Assembly: GCA_900545545.1 (NCBI GenBank)
Contig: UQZO01000006.1
Coordinates: 1-64,000, forward strand
DNA: 64,000 bases
From: an uncultured Subdoligranulum sp.
Lineage (GTDB): Bacteria; Bacillota; Clostridia; Oscillospirales; Ruminococcaceae
Reading direction: 5' to 3'
The translations under genes and the position numbers were made by a program. The number at the start of each line of letters is the position of its first letter. Within the stretch, counting starts at the first letter, position 1. Of this stretch, positions 5,907-12,943 are shown piece after piece. Under the pieces are notes generated by a model. The model was not told the origin of the DNA. It made no database searches and saw only the letters and a program-made list of their open reading frames with translations.

Positions 5907-6125
5907 TCAGCACATCTGATTAGCGAGAACAACGGCTGGCAGCATCTTCCCTCGTCGTTCTCCTACCCATCCAGAGAATAACCGTGTCGCAGATCGTCTG
6001 GCTTGTGCTGGATTTGGAAGGTTATTAAATGCAATTTCTGCAACTTGTGATACTGTCAACATTTCTCCATAACCTTTGCTTCTGATTTGTTGTAGCACGT
6101 CACGGAATCCATCTTTTTCTCTCAA
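5907..6125 (-). CDS. Small phage DNA-binding-like protein
   Basis: 72 aa on the minus strand, opposite to its neighbours. The start is TTG at 6125, chosen because AAAGGAG (plus 6133-6139) lies 7 bases upstream and no ATG is available. It contains a predicted helix-turn-helix-like stretch (LTVSQVAEIAFNNLPN) and a basic C-terminal half with GWVGERRGK. Size, charge and position beside the integrase suggest an excisionase or regulatory protein, but it lacks a diagnostic Xis motif, so this remains a guess from context. Confidence 0.55.
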   Translation of the reverse strand: MREKDGFRDVLQQIRSKGYGEMLTVSQVAEIAFNNLPNPAQARRSATRLFSGWVGERRGKMLPAVVLANQMC

Positions 6126-6173
6126 CTAAACACTCCTTTTGATTTTGTAAAATATATTATTTGTTTATTGTTG

Positions 6174-6203
6174 TTGACTGATATACACCATATATGGTAT
6201 AAT
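6174..6203 (+). promoter_or_regulatory. Promoter with overlapping operator-like palindrome
   Basis: TTGACT (6174-6179), 18 bases, TATAAT (6198-6203). The perfect palindrome ACCATATATGGT (6187-6198) reaches into the -10 element, as expected for a repressor site. It may serve the short RNA at 6210-6251 and, by read-through, the integrase. Confidence 0.6.
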
Positions 6204-6209
6204 AAAACT

Positions 6210-6251
6210 GGGGCATGAGCTCTTCATGATTCTTGTTGTGAATCATTTTTT
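6210..6251 (+). ncRNA. Predicted very short RNA ending in an intrinsic terminator
   Basis: From the promoter at 6174-6203 the expected start is near 6210. The hairpin ATGATTC (6226-6232) / GAATCAT (6240-6246) with six T follows directly. The transcript would be about 42 nt, almost entirely terminator. It may be an attenuated leader of the integrase rather than a free RNA. Confidence 0.4.
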
Positions 6252-6470
6252 ATATTATAGCACTGCATTTGTTGCAGCCAATATGTATCATATGTACAAA
6301 AAAGTATGATCGAAACGTGCAACAAATGTACAAAATTACATATTAGCGTTTTCTATTAAAATTAAATTATCTTCCTGTAGCGTTGTACATATTACGGCAC
6401 ATGATTCCTATGTTATAGTAGGAATGAATGGTTTCCGTAAGGTTCCCATTTAAAATCTACAGGAGGCAAT

Positions 6471-7604
6471 ATGACAAAAGGTAAAAAGAAACTGCGTTCC
6501 GATGGACGAGCAGAAATCTGCCGCACAATCAATGGCAAGGTGCGTCATTTTTATGGGAAAACAAAACGGGAGGCGGAAGAAAAATATAAAGCAGCTCTGC
6601 TGGTAGAGGCGAAGAAAAAAGAAAGTGGAGCACTTTTTGAAGAAGTAGCCGCTGAGTGGTGGGAAGCGTACCAGAAGAAGATCAAGCAGGGGACTACAAG
6701 AGCCTACAAGGGAAGCTATCAAGTTGTTGTTAAGCGTTTTTCTGGGTATGGCATGAAAGAGATCACTCCTGGAATGGTAAACAATATGGGCCTCGAATTT
6801 CAGGCACAAGATAAAGCAGAGAGAACTGCGCAAAATGCCAGGTCTGTGTTGAGTCTAATTTTTAAATACTGGTGTGTTCGTGATAACGAGACTTATAATC
6901 CGGTTCCTTTGGTAGATCTTCCGAGAGGCATGAAACGAACAGAACGTCAGCCTCCAACCCCTGATCAAATTGCATCTGTAAAGAAGCATCCAGAAGGATT
7001 TGGATTGTGTGCCTGGTTATTTATGTATACAGGGTGTAGACTAGGTGAAGTGCTTGCTCTACAATGGAAAGACATCGATTTCGAAGCAGGAGTAATCAGG
7101 GTGTCAAAATCGGTAGCATGGATCAATAATCAGCCAGTGATACATGAGCCGAAAACCAAAAATTCCGTGCGTATTGTGCCGCTGCTTGGGCCGCTACGAG
7201 ACGTTTTGAAAGACAGAATCGGGAAGCCTGACGAGTATATTCTTGGTGGCGAAAAACCGCTGACAAGCACGTCATATCAGCGCAGATGGCAGTATTACTG
7301 TAAAGGTGCAGGACTTGCTGAAGGTATAGAAAAAACGCGGATTCAAAACGGCAAGAGAATACGATACATGTTTTGGAAACCGCTCGCGACAGCTCATCAG
7401 TTCAGACATGAGTTTGCAAGTGTACTCTACGAGGCTGGTGTAGGTGAGATGGAAGCTCAAAAAATTCTAGGCCACGCAGATATATCCACCACCAGAAAGG
7501 TGTATACACATATACGCGACACGCAAATAGCTGTTGCAGCGCAAAAGCTTGAAGATTATTTTTCTATCGTAGAAAAATCGTCAGGCACTCAAAATGGTAC
7601 GTAG
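6471..7604 (+). CDS. Prophage tyrosine integrase
   Basis: 377 aa, ATG with AGGAGG at 6461-6466. The N-terminal 50 residues are basic (arm-type DNA binding), about 55-155 is the SAM-like core-binding domain, and the catalytic domain runs from about 165. All tyrosine recombinase residues are visible: R190 (GCRLGE), K228/K230, H309 and R312 (HQFR), H335 (LGHADI) and Y345 (KVYTHI). Catalyses insertion and excision at the tRNA-derived site that begins about 13 bases after its stop codon. It is the last phage gene on this side. The intact active site suggests the prophage may still be able to excise. Confidence 0.93.
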   Translation: MTKGKKKLRSDGRAEICRTINGKVRHFYGKTKREAEEKYKAALLVEAKKKESGALFEEVAAEWWEAYQKKIKQGTTRAYKGSYQVVVKRFSGYGMKEITPGMVNNMGLEFQAQDKAERTAQNARSVLSLIFKYWCVRDNETYNPVPLVDLPRGMKRTERQPPTPDQIASVKKHPEGFGLCAWLFMYTGCRLGEVLALQWKDIDFEAGVIRVSKSVAWINNQPVIHEPKTKNSVRIVPLLGPLRDVLKDRIGKPDEYILGGEKPLTSTSYQRRWQYYCKGAGLAEGIEKTRIQNGKRIRYMFWKPLATAHQFRHEFASVLYEAGVGEMEAQKILGHADISTTRKVYTHIRDTQIAVAAQKLEDYFSIVEKSSGTQNGT

Positions 7605-7616
7605 GTATGCAAAATA

Positions 7617-7643
7617 AAACAGGTTCAAGTCCTGTTAGCCGCA
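7617..7643 (+). other. Prophage attachment site: tRNA 3'-end fragment
   Basis: ACAGG (7619-7623), loop TTCAAGT, CCTGT (7631-7635) is a tRNA T-arm, followed by TAGCCGC and discriminator A (7636-7643). There is no D-arm or anticodon arm before it, only the integrase end. This is the usual footprint of a phage inserted in a tRNA gene; the full tRNA would lie at the other end of the prophage, outside the window. The tRNA identity cannot be told from this piece. Confidence 0.7.
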
Positions 7644-7653
7644 CTGATTTTAT

Positions 7654-7697
7654 ATCGCGTTGCGATACCGTACTGATATCGTAGCGCGATTTTTTTA
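7654..7697 (+). terminator. Strong terminator between integrase/att and the antiporter gene
   Basis: A 14-bp stem with two G-U pairs (7654-7667 with 7677-7690), 9-base loop, then seven T. Probably the native terminator of the interrupted tRNA gene. It ends only 9 bases before the ribosome site of the next gene. Confidence 0.8.
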
Positions 7698-7721
7698 TTT
7701 ATGCAAAAGGAGGCGCTGTTT

Positions 7722-9335
7722 GTGAATGAAGCAATTTTGTTGGCCGGTTCAGTCATCCTGATCTGTATTCTGATGAACCGGTTTCTGGAAAAAATCCCGG
7801 TACCCTCGCTGCTGATCTTTATCGCGCTGGGAATGTGTTTTGGCGAAAACGGCGTCTTCCGCATCGTCTTCAACGATTATGCGGCCGTCAACCTGATCTG
7901 CTCCGTCAGCTTGATTTTTATTATGTTCTATGGCGGCTTTGGCACCAATCTGCAGGCCGCACGCCCGGTACTGGCGCAGTCGGTGTTGCTTTCTACAGTG
8001 GGCGTGGCGGGCACCGCTGGCGCCGTGGCGCTCTTCGCACATTTCGCCTTGCAGCTGCCCTGGCTGGAAAGCCTGCTGATCGGCTCGGTCATTTCTTCCA
8101 CGGACGCGGCGTCTGTGTTCAACATTTTACGTACCAACAAGCTGGCCCTTAAATACCATACCGACTCACTGCTGGAGGTGGAATCCGGCTCCAATGACCC
8201 GATGTCCTACATGCTGACCAGCGTTACGTTGTCGCTCATGGCCGGGCAGAAAGTATCCCTCGTGCGGGTGCTGGTGCAGCAGATCAGCCTGGGTGTTCTG
8301 TGCGGGATCCTGATTGGTATGGCCGCGGTGTGGCTGCTGAAACAGAGCTTTCTGGAATCCCAGCAGAACCGTACCGTGCTGCTGTTTGCAGTCATGCTGC
8401 TGGCCTACGCGCTGCCATCGGTTTTGGGCGGCAACGGATACCTCAGTGTGTACTTGTGCGGTATCTGGCTTGGCAATACCAAACTTTCCCAGAAGCGCTA
8501 TCTGGTCCATTTCTTTGATGTGCTCACCGATGTTTCCCAGGTGATTCTGTTTTTCCTGTTGGGGCTGCTTGTCATACCGGCGGAACTGCCGGTACTGCTG
8601 CTGCCCGCGCTGGGGATCATGCTGTTCCTTACCCTGGTGGCGCGTCCGTTGGTGGTGACCGCGCTGCTGTTGCCGTTCCGTGCCCACTGGGGGCAGATCG
8701 GTATTGTTTCCTGGGCAGGGCTGCGCGGGGCCGCTTCCATTGTGTTTGCCATTTCGGCGGTGCTCAGCGGTGTGCAGACAAGAGATAATATCTTCAATCT
8801 GGTCTTTTGTATCGTACTGTTGTCCATTGCGCTGCAGGGAACACTGCTGCCCAAAGCGGCCCGCGCTTTTTCCATGATCGACCACAACGAGGATGTGGCC
8901 AAGACCTTTAACGATTACCAGGCCGAGAGCGATGTGGATTTCATCAAGATTCATCTGGGCAACGGGCATCCCTGGTGCGGACGGACTCTGTGTCAGGCCG
9001 CACTGCCGCCGGAACTGCTGGTGACCATGATCGTGCGCGGGGAGGAAACCATCATCCCGGACGGTACAACCGAACTGAAAGCGGGGGATCTGCTGGTACT
9101 GGCCGCCCGCGCCTTTGAGGACCGCGAGCATATCTCTCTGCACGAAGTGAATGTGGAGCGCGGTGACCGTTGGGCCAACAAAGCACTGGCGGAGTTGCCG
9201 GTGCCCGAAGGGAGACTGGTTATTCTGGTCAAGCGCGGTGTGGAAACGATGATTCCTGCGGGACGCACGGTGATCCGTCCCGGGGATGTGCTGGTTTTGG
9301 CGGAGTCTTTGCCCAAGCCGCAAAAAAACGATTGA
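7722..9335 (+). CDS. CPA1-type K+(Na+)/H+ antiporter with two C-terminal TrkA-C domains
   Basis: 537 aa. GTG at 7722 is preferred because AGGAGG (7707-7712) is 9 bases upstream; the ATG at 7701 precedes the ribosome site. Residues 1 to about 380 hold roughly 12 membrane helices of the CPA1 antiporter fold, with the acidic STDAAS and SGSNDPM motifs near the ion site. The last 130 residues hold two TrkA-C modules, each with an IIPDG/MIPAG loop and GD-L-LVL strand, which in related antiporters sense nucleotides. Expected to expel K+ or Na+ against protons at the plasma membrane. No promoter is visible between the upstream terminator and this start. Confidence 0.85.
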   Translation: MNEAILLAGSVILICILMNRFLEKIPVPSLLIFIALGMCFGENGVFRIVFNDYAAVNLICSVSLIFIMFYGGFGTNLQAARPVLAQSVLLSTVGVAGTAGAVALFAHFALQLPWLESLLIGSVISSTDAASVFNILRTNKLALKYHTDSLLEVESGSNDPMSYMLTSVTLSLMAGQKVSLVRVLVQQISLGVLCGILIGMAAVWLLKQSFLESQQNRTVLLFAVMLLAYALPSVLGGNGYLSVYLCGIWLGNTKLSQKRYLVHFFDVLTDVSQVILFFLLGLLVIPAELPVLLLPALGIMLFLTLVARPLVVTALLLPFRAHWGQIGIVSWAGLRGAASIVFAISAVLSGVQTRDNIFNLVFCIVLLSIALQGTLLPKAARAFSMIDHNEDVAKTFNDYQAESDVDFIKIHLGNGHPWCGRTLCQAALPPELLVTMIVRGEETIIPDGTTELKAGDLLVLAARAFEDREHISLHEVNVERGDRWANKALAELPVPEGRLVILVKRGVETMIPAGRTVIRPGDVLVLAESLPKPQKND

Positions 9336-9346
9336 ATCTTTCTGTG

Positions 9347-9380
9347 AAGAGCTCTGCCGCTGCTGCCGGCAGGGCTCTTT
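9347..9380 (+). terminator. Hairpin after the antiporter gene
   Basis: GAGC-CTGCCG pairs with CGGCAG-GCTC across a 7-base loop, with one bulge on each side, followed by only three T. A weak or leaky terminator. Confidence 0.45.
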
Positions 9381-9383
9381 GAT

Positions 9384-9448
9384 GCAAGGATAAGCAAGAA
9401 AAAAGCAAGCTTTGCAGGGGCGACGTCCCGGTCCTTTCATGGTATGAT
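9384..9448 (+). promoter_or_regulatory. GCAAG direct repeats and -10 element of the first mgtA-like gene
   Basis: GCAAG occurs at 9384-9388, 9394-9398 and 9405-9409, i.e. at one-helical-turn spacing, followed 34 bases later by TATGAT (9443-9448). No good -35 is present, as expected for an activator-dependent promoter. The same layout precedes the second ATPase gene (12702-12756). Confidence 0.55.
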
Positions 9449-9478
9449 AACAGAGAAGCAAGCCGGGAGGTGATCTAT

Positions 9479-12133
9479 GTGAAGGAAAACCGTTCACTGC
9501 ATCCGCGTGTGGAACGGTATGCACGGGAGGATGTGCAGACGCTGTATCGGGATTTCGGCATTACAATGTCGGGATACAGCCAGGAGCAGGTAGAACGGAA
9601 TCGTGCTCGCTACGGTGAAAATCGCCTGACGGAATCCACAGCAGACACGGTGCTTTATCGTCTGCGCAGGGCCTTTGTCAATCCGTTTACCGGGATTCTC
9701 TTTGTGCTGGCAGTGTTATCCTTTGTTACCGATGTTCTGTTGGCTGCCGACCACGGACAGGATTGGAGCACGCCCGCCATAATGATGACAATGCTACTGC
9801 TCAGCGGTTTGGTGCGCTTTGTACAGGAACTTCGCTCCAAACGGGTGGCAGATCATCTGACCCGGCTGCTCCATGCAACGGTGTCGGTACGGCGTGATGG
9901 CAGCTGGACCGAGCTTCCATCCACGGAACTGGTGGTGGGGGACCGGGTGCGTCTGGCAGCCGGGGACCGTGCACCGGCGGACCTGCGGCTGGTCAAAGCG
10001 GAGGAGTTTTTTGTCTCGCAGGCTGTGCTGACAGGGGAGAGCGCGATCCTTGAAAAGCAAGCCGAGCCACTGGCAGCGCAACCCGTACACAGCTATACGG
10101 GGTATACCGATATTCTGTTTATGGGCTCTGCCGTCATGGGTGGTACAGGCGAGGGCATTGTGCTGGCTGTAGGACCGGATACGGTGTATGGCAGTCTCAG
10201 CGATGCTACCCGAGAACGCAAAAACGGATTTGACCGGGGGGCACATTCCATCGCCTGGGTGCTGATTCGGTTTATGGCGGTTCTGGTGCCGGTAGTCTTT
10301 CTTGCCTGTAGCCTGAGCCGGGGCAACTGGCTGGCTGCCTTTTTGTATGCACTGTCGGTAGCGGTGGGGCTGACGCCGGAAATGCTGCCGATGGTGGTGA
10401 ATGCCTGCCTGGCCAAGGGCAGCGCAGCCATGGGCCGCAAGCAGACGGTGGTCAAGAATATCAATGCCATGCAGGGATTCGGCAGCATGGATGTCCTTTG
10501 TGTGGATAAGACCGGCACGCTGACCGGAGACACCGTCCAGCTGGAATATTATATGGACCTGCTGGGGAACGAGAGCGGCCGCGTGCTGGAACTGGCATAC
10601 CTTAACAGCCTGTATCATACAGGCGTACAAAACCATCTGGACACGGCAATTCTCCGCTGCCGGTCCATGCCGGGGCAGGCGGAACGCTTTCAAAAACTGG
10701 CCCAGGCGTATCCCAAACTGGATGAACTGCCCTTTGACTATGAGCGGAAGTTTGCCAGTGTTCTGCTGAGGCAGCCCGGCGGGGAAAATCTGCTGGTGAT
10801 GAAAGGCAGTATCGAGGAGGTCTGTGCCCGCTGTACACAGATTGAATACAAGGGGGAACGCAGCCCCCTGGGGGCGGATGGCCTTGCCAGCGTGCATGCC
10901 GTTGTCGATGAGATGCTGGAAGACGGCATGAAAGTGCTGGCGGTAGCCTGCAAACCGATGCGCGGTGACAGACTCTGTGCCGAAGAGGAGCAGGGGTGCA
11001 TTCTGCTGGGATACCTGGCTTTTTTTGATGCGCCGAAAAAAAGCGCCGCAGCCGCAATTGCCTCGCTGCAAAAGTGCTGCGTGGGGGTCCGCGTACTCAC
11101 CGGCGACCAGATGGGGGTGGCGGTTTCGATTTGCCGCCGCCTGGGAATTGATACCCAGCATACGCTGACGGGGGCAGAGCTTGAACGGCTCACCGCGGAT
11201 GAATTGCCGCTGCGCATAGAGCAAACCACGGTATTTGCGGAGCTATCCCCCCGCCAGAAAGCTCGGATTCTGCATACATTACAGGAAAACGGCCATACTG
11301 TCGGCTTCCTGGGTGACGGCATGAACGATTTGCCGGTCATGCTGCAGGCAGATGTGGGCATTTCTGTGGATACGGCGGCGGAAGCCGTGCAGGAGAGCGC
11401 CGATGTGATTCTTCTGAAAAAAGATCTTCAGGTGCTGGAAGCCGGAATTCTGGAAGGCCGCAAGGCTTTTTGCAATATGGCCAAATATATTCGGATTACC
11501 TCGTCCTCCAATTTCGGCAACATTCTGTCGGTGGTGGTTGCGGGGATCTGCCTGCCCTTCTTTCCCATGACGTCGGCGCAGCTGTTGCTGCTGAACCTGT
11601 TGTATGATACACTCTGCCTGGTTCTGCCGTGGGATGCGGTGGACTCCGAAGCCTGTGCGCGGCCGTTGGAATGGTCCGGGCGTACCCTGGGGCGATTTAT
11701 GCGCTGTTTCGGACCCTTGAGTTCGCTGTTTGACCTTCTTACTTTCGGTTTTCTGTTTTTTGTGCTCTGCCCGGCGGTATGCGGCGGCCCATTTGCTGCA
11801 TTGAGCAGCGCGTCACAGCAACGCTTTATCGCGCTGTTTCAGACTGGATGGTTTCTGGAATCCCTCTGGACCCAGGTCCTGATTCTGCATCTGCTGCGTA
11901 CCCGCAAGGTCCCGTTTCTGCAAAGCCGCCCGTCACGGCCCGTAATGATCGTCACAATGCTGGGGCTGTTTGTCCTCACGGCAATGACTTTTACCCCGAC
12001 GGGACAATGGCTGGGGCTGACGGCGCTGCCGCCCCTGTATTTTGGGTTCCTTGTGCAGGTGGTACTGCTGTATCTTTTGCTGGTTACGCTGGTCAAGGCC
12101 TGGTACTGTAAACGCTATCGGGAATCGCTGTAA
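9479..12133 (+). CDS. MgtA-type P-type Mg2+ ATPase, divergent copy
   Basis: 884 aa. Start GTG at 9479, 8 bases after GGGAGG; the ATG two bases earlier is followed by a stop. P3B-type P-ATPase: actuator motif LTGESA, phosphorylation motif DKTGTLT with Asp343, ATP-binding KGSIEE, hinge LGDGMND and the P3B signature SSNFGN before the C-terminal helices; ten membrane segments expected. In MgtA-family proteins the role is Mg2+ import with ATP hydrolysis. The hinge reads GDGMNDLPVM instead of the usual GDGINDAPA, and the N-terminus is short, so it is the more diverged of the two copies here. It lies 17 bases before the regulator gene, in one transcript. Confidence 0.85.
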   Translation: MKENRSLHPRVERYAREDVQTLYRDFGITMSGYSQEQVERNRARYGENRLTESTADTVLYRLRRAFVNPFTGILFVLAVLSFVTDVLLAADHGQDWSTPAIMMTMLLLSGLVRFVQELRSKRVADHLTRLLHATVSVRRDGSWTELPSTELVVGDRVRLAAGDRAPADLRLVKAEEFFVSQAVLTGESAILEKQAEPLAAQPVHSYTGYTDILFMGSAVMGGTGEGIVLAVGPDTVYGSLSDATRERKNGFDRGAHSIAWVLIRFMAVLVPVVFLACSLSRGNWLAAFLYALSVAVGLTPEMLPMVVNACLAKGSAAMGRKQTVVKNINAMQGFGSMDVLCVDKTGTLTGDTVQLEYYMDLLGNESGRVLELAYLNSLYHTGVQNHLDTAILRCRSMPGQAERFQKLAQAYPKLDELPFDYERKFASVLLRQPGGENLLVMKGSIEEVCARCTQIEYKGERSPLGADGLASVHAVVDEMLEDGMKVLAVACKPMRGDRLCAEEEQGCILLGYLAFFDAPKKSAAAAIASLQKCCVGVRVLTGDQMGVAVSICRRLGIDTQHTLTGAELERLTADELPLRIEQTTVFAELSPRQKARILHTLQENGHTVGFLGDGMNDLPVMLQADVGISVDTAAEAVQESADVILLKKDLQVLEAGILEGRKAFCNMAKYIRITSSSNFGNILSVVVAGICLPFFPMTSAQLLLLNLLYDTLCLVLPWDAVDSEACARPLEWSGRTLGRFMRCFGPLSSLFDLLTFGFLFFVLCPAVCGGPFAALSSASQQRFIALFQTGWFLESLWTQVLILHLLRTRKVPFLQSRPSRPVMIVTMLGLFVLTAMTFTPTGQWLGLTALPPLYFGFLVQVVLLYLLLVTLVKAWYCKRYRESL

Positions 12134-12150
12134 GAAAGGAGGTATACCGG

Positions 12151-12654
12151 ATGAAAAAGAATATTGGATTTGTCAGTCTGGATGCCTCTTTGGTACGGTG
12201 GCTGCAGGAACACCTGCATGCTGTCGCACCCAATATGGCGGCGGCGCAGGACCTGCAGGAGGGCCTTGAAGACCTGGCCAGCGGGAAAATTCATTCCCTG
12301 ATGCTGGAATTGGGAGAAGAAGATACGTTCCCTATGCCGTTACCGGTTGCGGAACTGCGCTGTGGTGAACTTGTCATTGACCCCAAGGCCCGCAGTGTAT
12401 GGCGTAGCGGGCACGAGGTATCATTGACGCCCAAAGAGTTTGATATCTTGTATTTTCTGGCCAGAAACCGTGGGGAGGTGTTTACCAAAGAACAGATTTA
12501 CCAGGCGGTGTGGGAAGGCGATTATATGCTGGATGACAGCAATATCATGGCCTTTATCCGTAAACTGCGCAAGAAAATTGAACCAAACCCGGATGCGCCG
12601 GAGTACATCCAGACCATCTGGGGAATCGGGTATCGATTCAACGGGCAAATCTAG
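12151..12654 (+). CDS. Half-length OmpR-type regulator with degenerate receiver
   Basis: 167 aa, ATG with AAAGGAGG upstream. Residues about 68-165 are a complete OmpR/PhoB winged-helix DNA-binding domain (LTPKEFDILYFL, recognition helix region DDSNIMAFIRKLRKKI, GIGYRF). The N-terminal part is only about 62 residues against about 120 for a receiver domain; it has the first strand and helix, and at the place of the phospho-acceptor strand reads MLELGEED, with Glu53 where Asp is expected. No histidine kinase gene is nearby. Very likely it controls the adjacent Mg2+ ATPase genes without phosphorylation; the GCAAG repeats upstream of both are the obvious candidate sites. Confidence 0.8.
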   Translation: MKKNIGFVSLDASLVRWLQEHLHAVAPNMAAAQDLQEGLEDLASGKIHSLMLELGEEDTFPMPLPVAELRCGELVIDPKARSVWRSGHEVSLTPKEFDILYFLARNRGEVFTKEQIYQAVWEGDYMLDDSNIMAFIRKLRKKIEPNPDAPEYIQTIWGIGYRFNGQI

Positions 12655-12661
12655 CAAAAAG

Positions 12662-12693
12662 GCTGCCGTCGTACAGACGGCAGCTCTTTTTTT
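12662..12693 (+). terminator. Terminator after the regulator gene
   Basis: GCTGCCGTC (12662-12670) and GACGGCAGC (12676-12684), loop GTACA, then TCTTTTTTT. Ends the first mgtA-regulator transcript. Confidence 0.85.
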
Positions 12694-12701
12694 GTGGGAA
12701 C

Positions 12702-12756
12702 GCAAGAAAATCGCAAGGGTTTGGCCATGGGATAACAGCGGAAAAAACCGTATACT
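12702..12756 (+). promoter_or_regulatory. GCAAG direct repeats and -10 element of the second mgtA-like gene
   Basis: GCAAG at 12702-12706 and 12713-12717 (11-base period), then TATACT at 12751-12756. The distance from the last repeat to the -10 is 34 bases, exactly as in the first copy. Confidence 0.6.
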
Positions 12757-12802
12757 GGTGGCGCGGTCGGGAAAACATCCCGCCGCGGCCAAAACATAAG
12801 AC

Positions 12803-12938
12803 ACAGGGAGGTGAGGCGGATGGACGGTGACGGCAATCCCCGAAATCGGAGGCAAGGAACAGGTCGGATAGGATCTGGGCGGCGCAAGTCTGCCTTATCC
12901 TGTACCCTGATCTAAGCTGCCTCCACGAAAGCAGGAGG
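12803..12938 (+). promoter_or_regulatory. M-box-like magnesium riboswitch candidate
   Basis: A roughly 130-base leader between the promoter and mgtA copy 2. It opens with AGGTGAGGC, the most conserved segment of the M-box, and near its end has GTACCCTG, CTAAGC and CCACGA, in the order of the M-box 3' part. Inner stems are formed by CCGAAATCGG and by GGATAGG / CCTTATCC. CCTCC (12920-12924) can pair with the GGAGG ribosome site (12934-12938), so control would act on translation rather than through a terminator. Identified by eye; a covariance model is needed to confirm. Confidence 0.5.
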
Positions 12939-12943
12939 TAAGA

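Larger units (their letters stand above)
6126..6470. other. Regulatory gap upstream of the integrase
   Basis: No ORF. Holds a consensus promoter (6174-6203) with an overlapping palindrome ACCATATATGGT (6187-6198), a terminator only about 45 bases downstream, and an inverted repeat GCATTTGTTGCA (6267-6278) with TGCAACAAATG (6319-6329). The last may bind integrase or a regulator. Confidence 0.5.

Noticed and set aside
7644..7721. c-di-AMP or K+ riboswitch before the antiporter
   Set aside because: The space holds only a simple terminator hairpin; there is no room for a known riboswitch fold.
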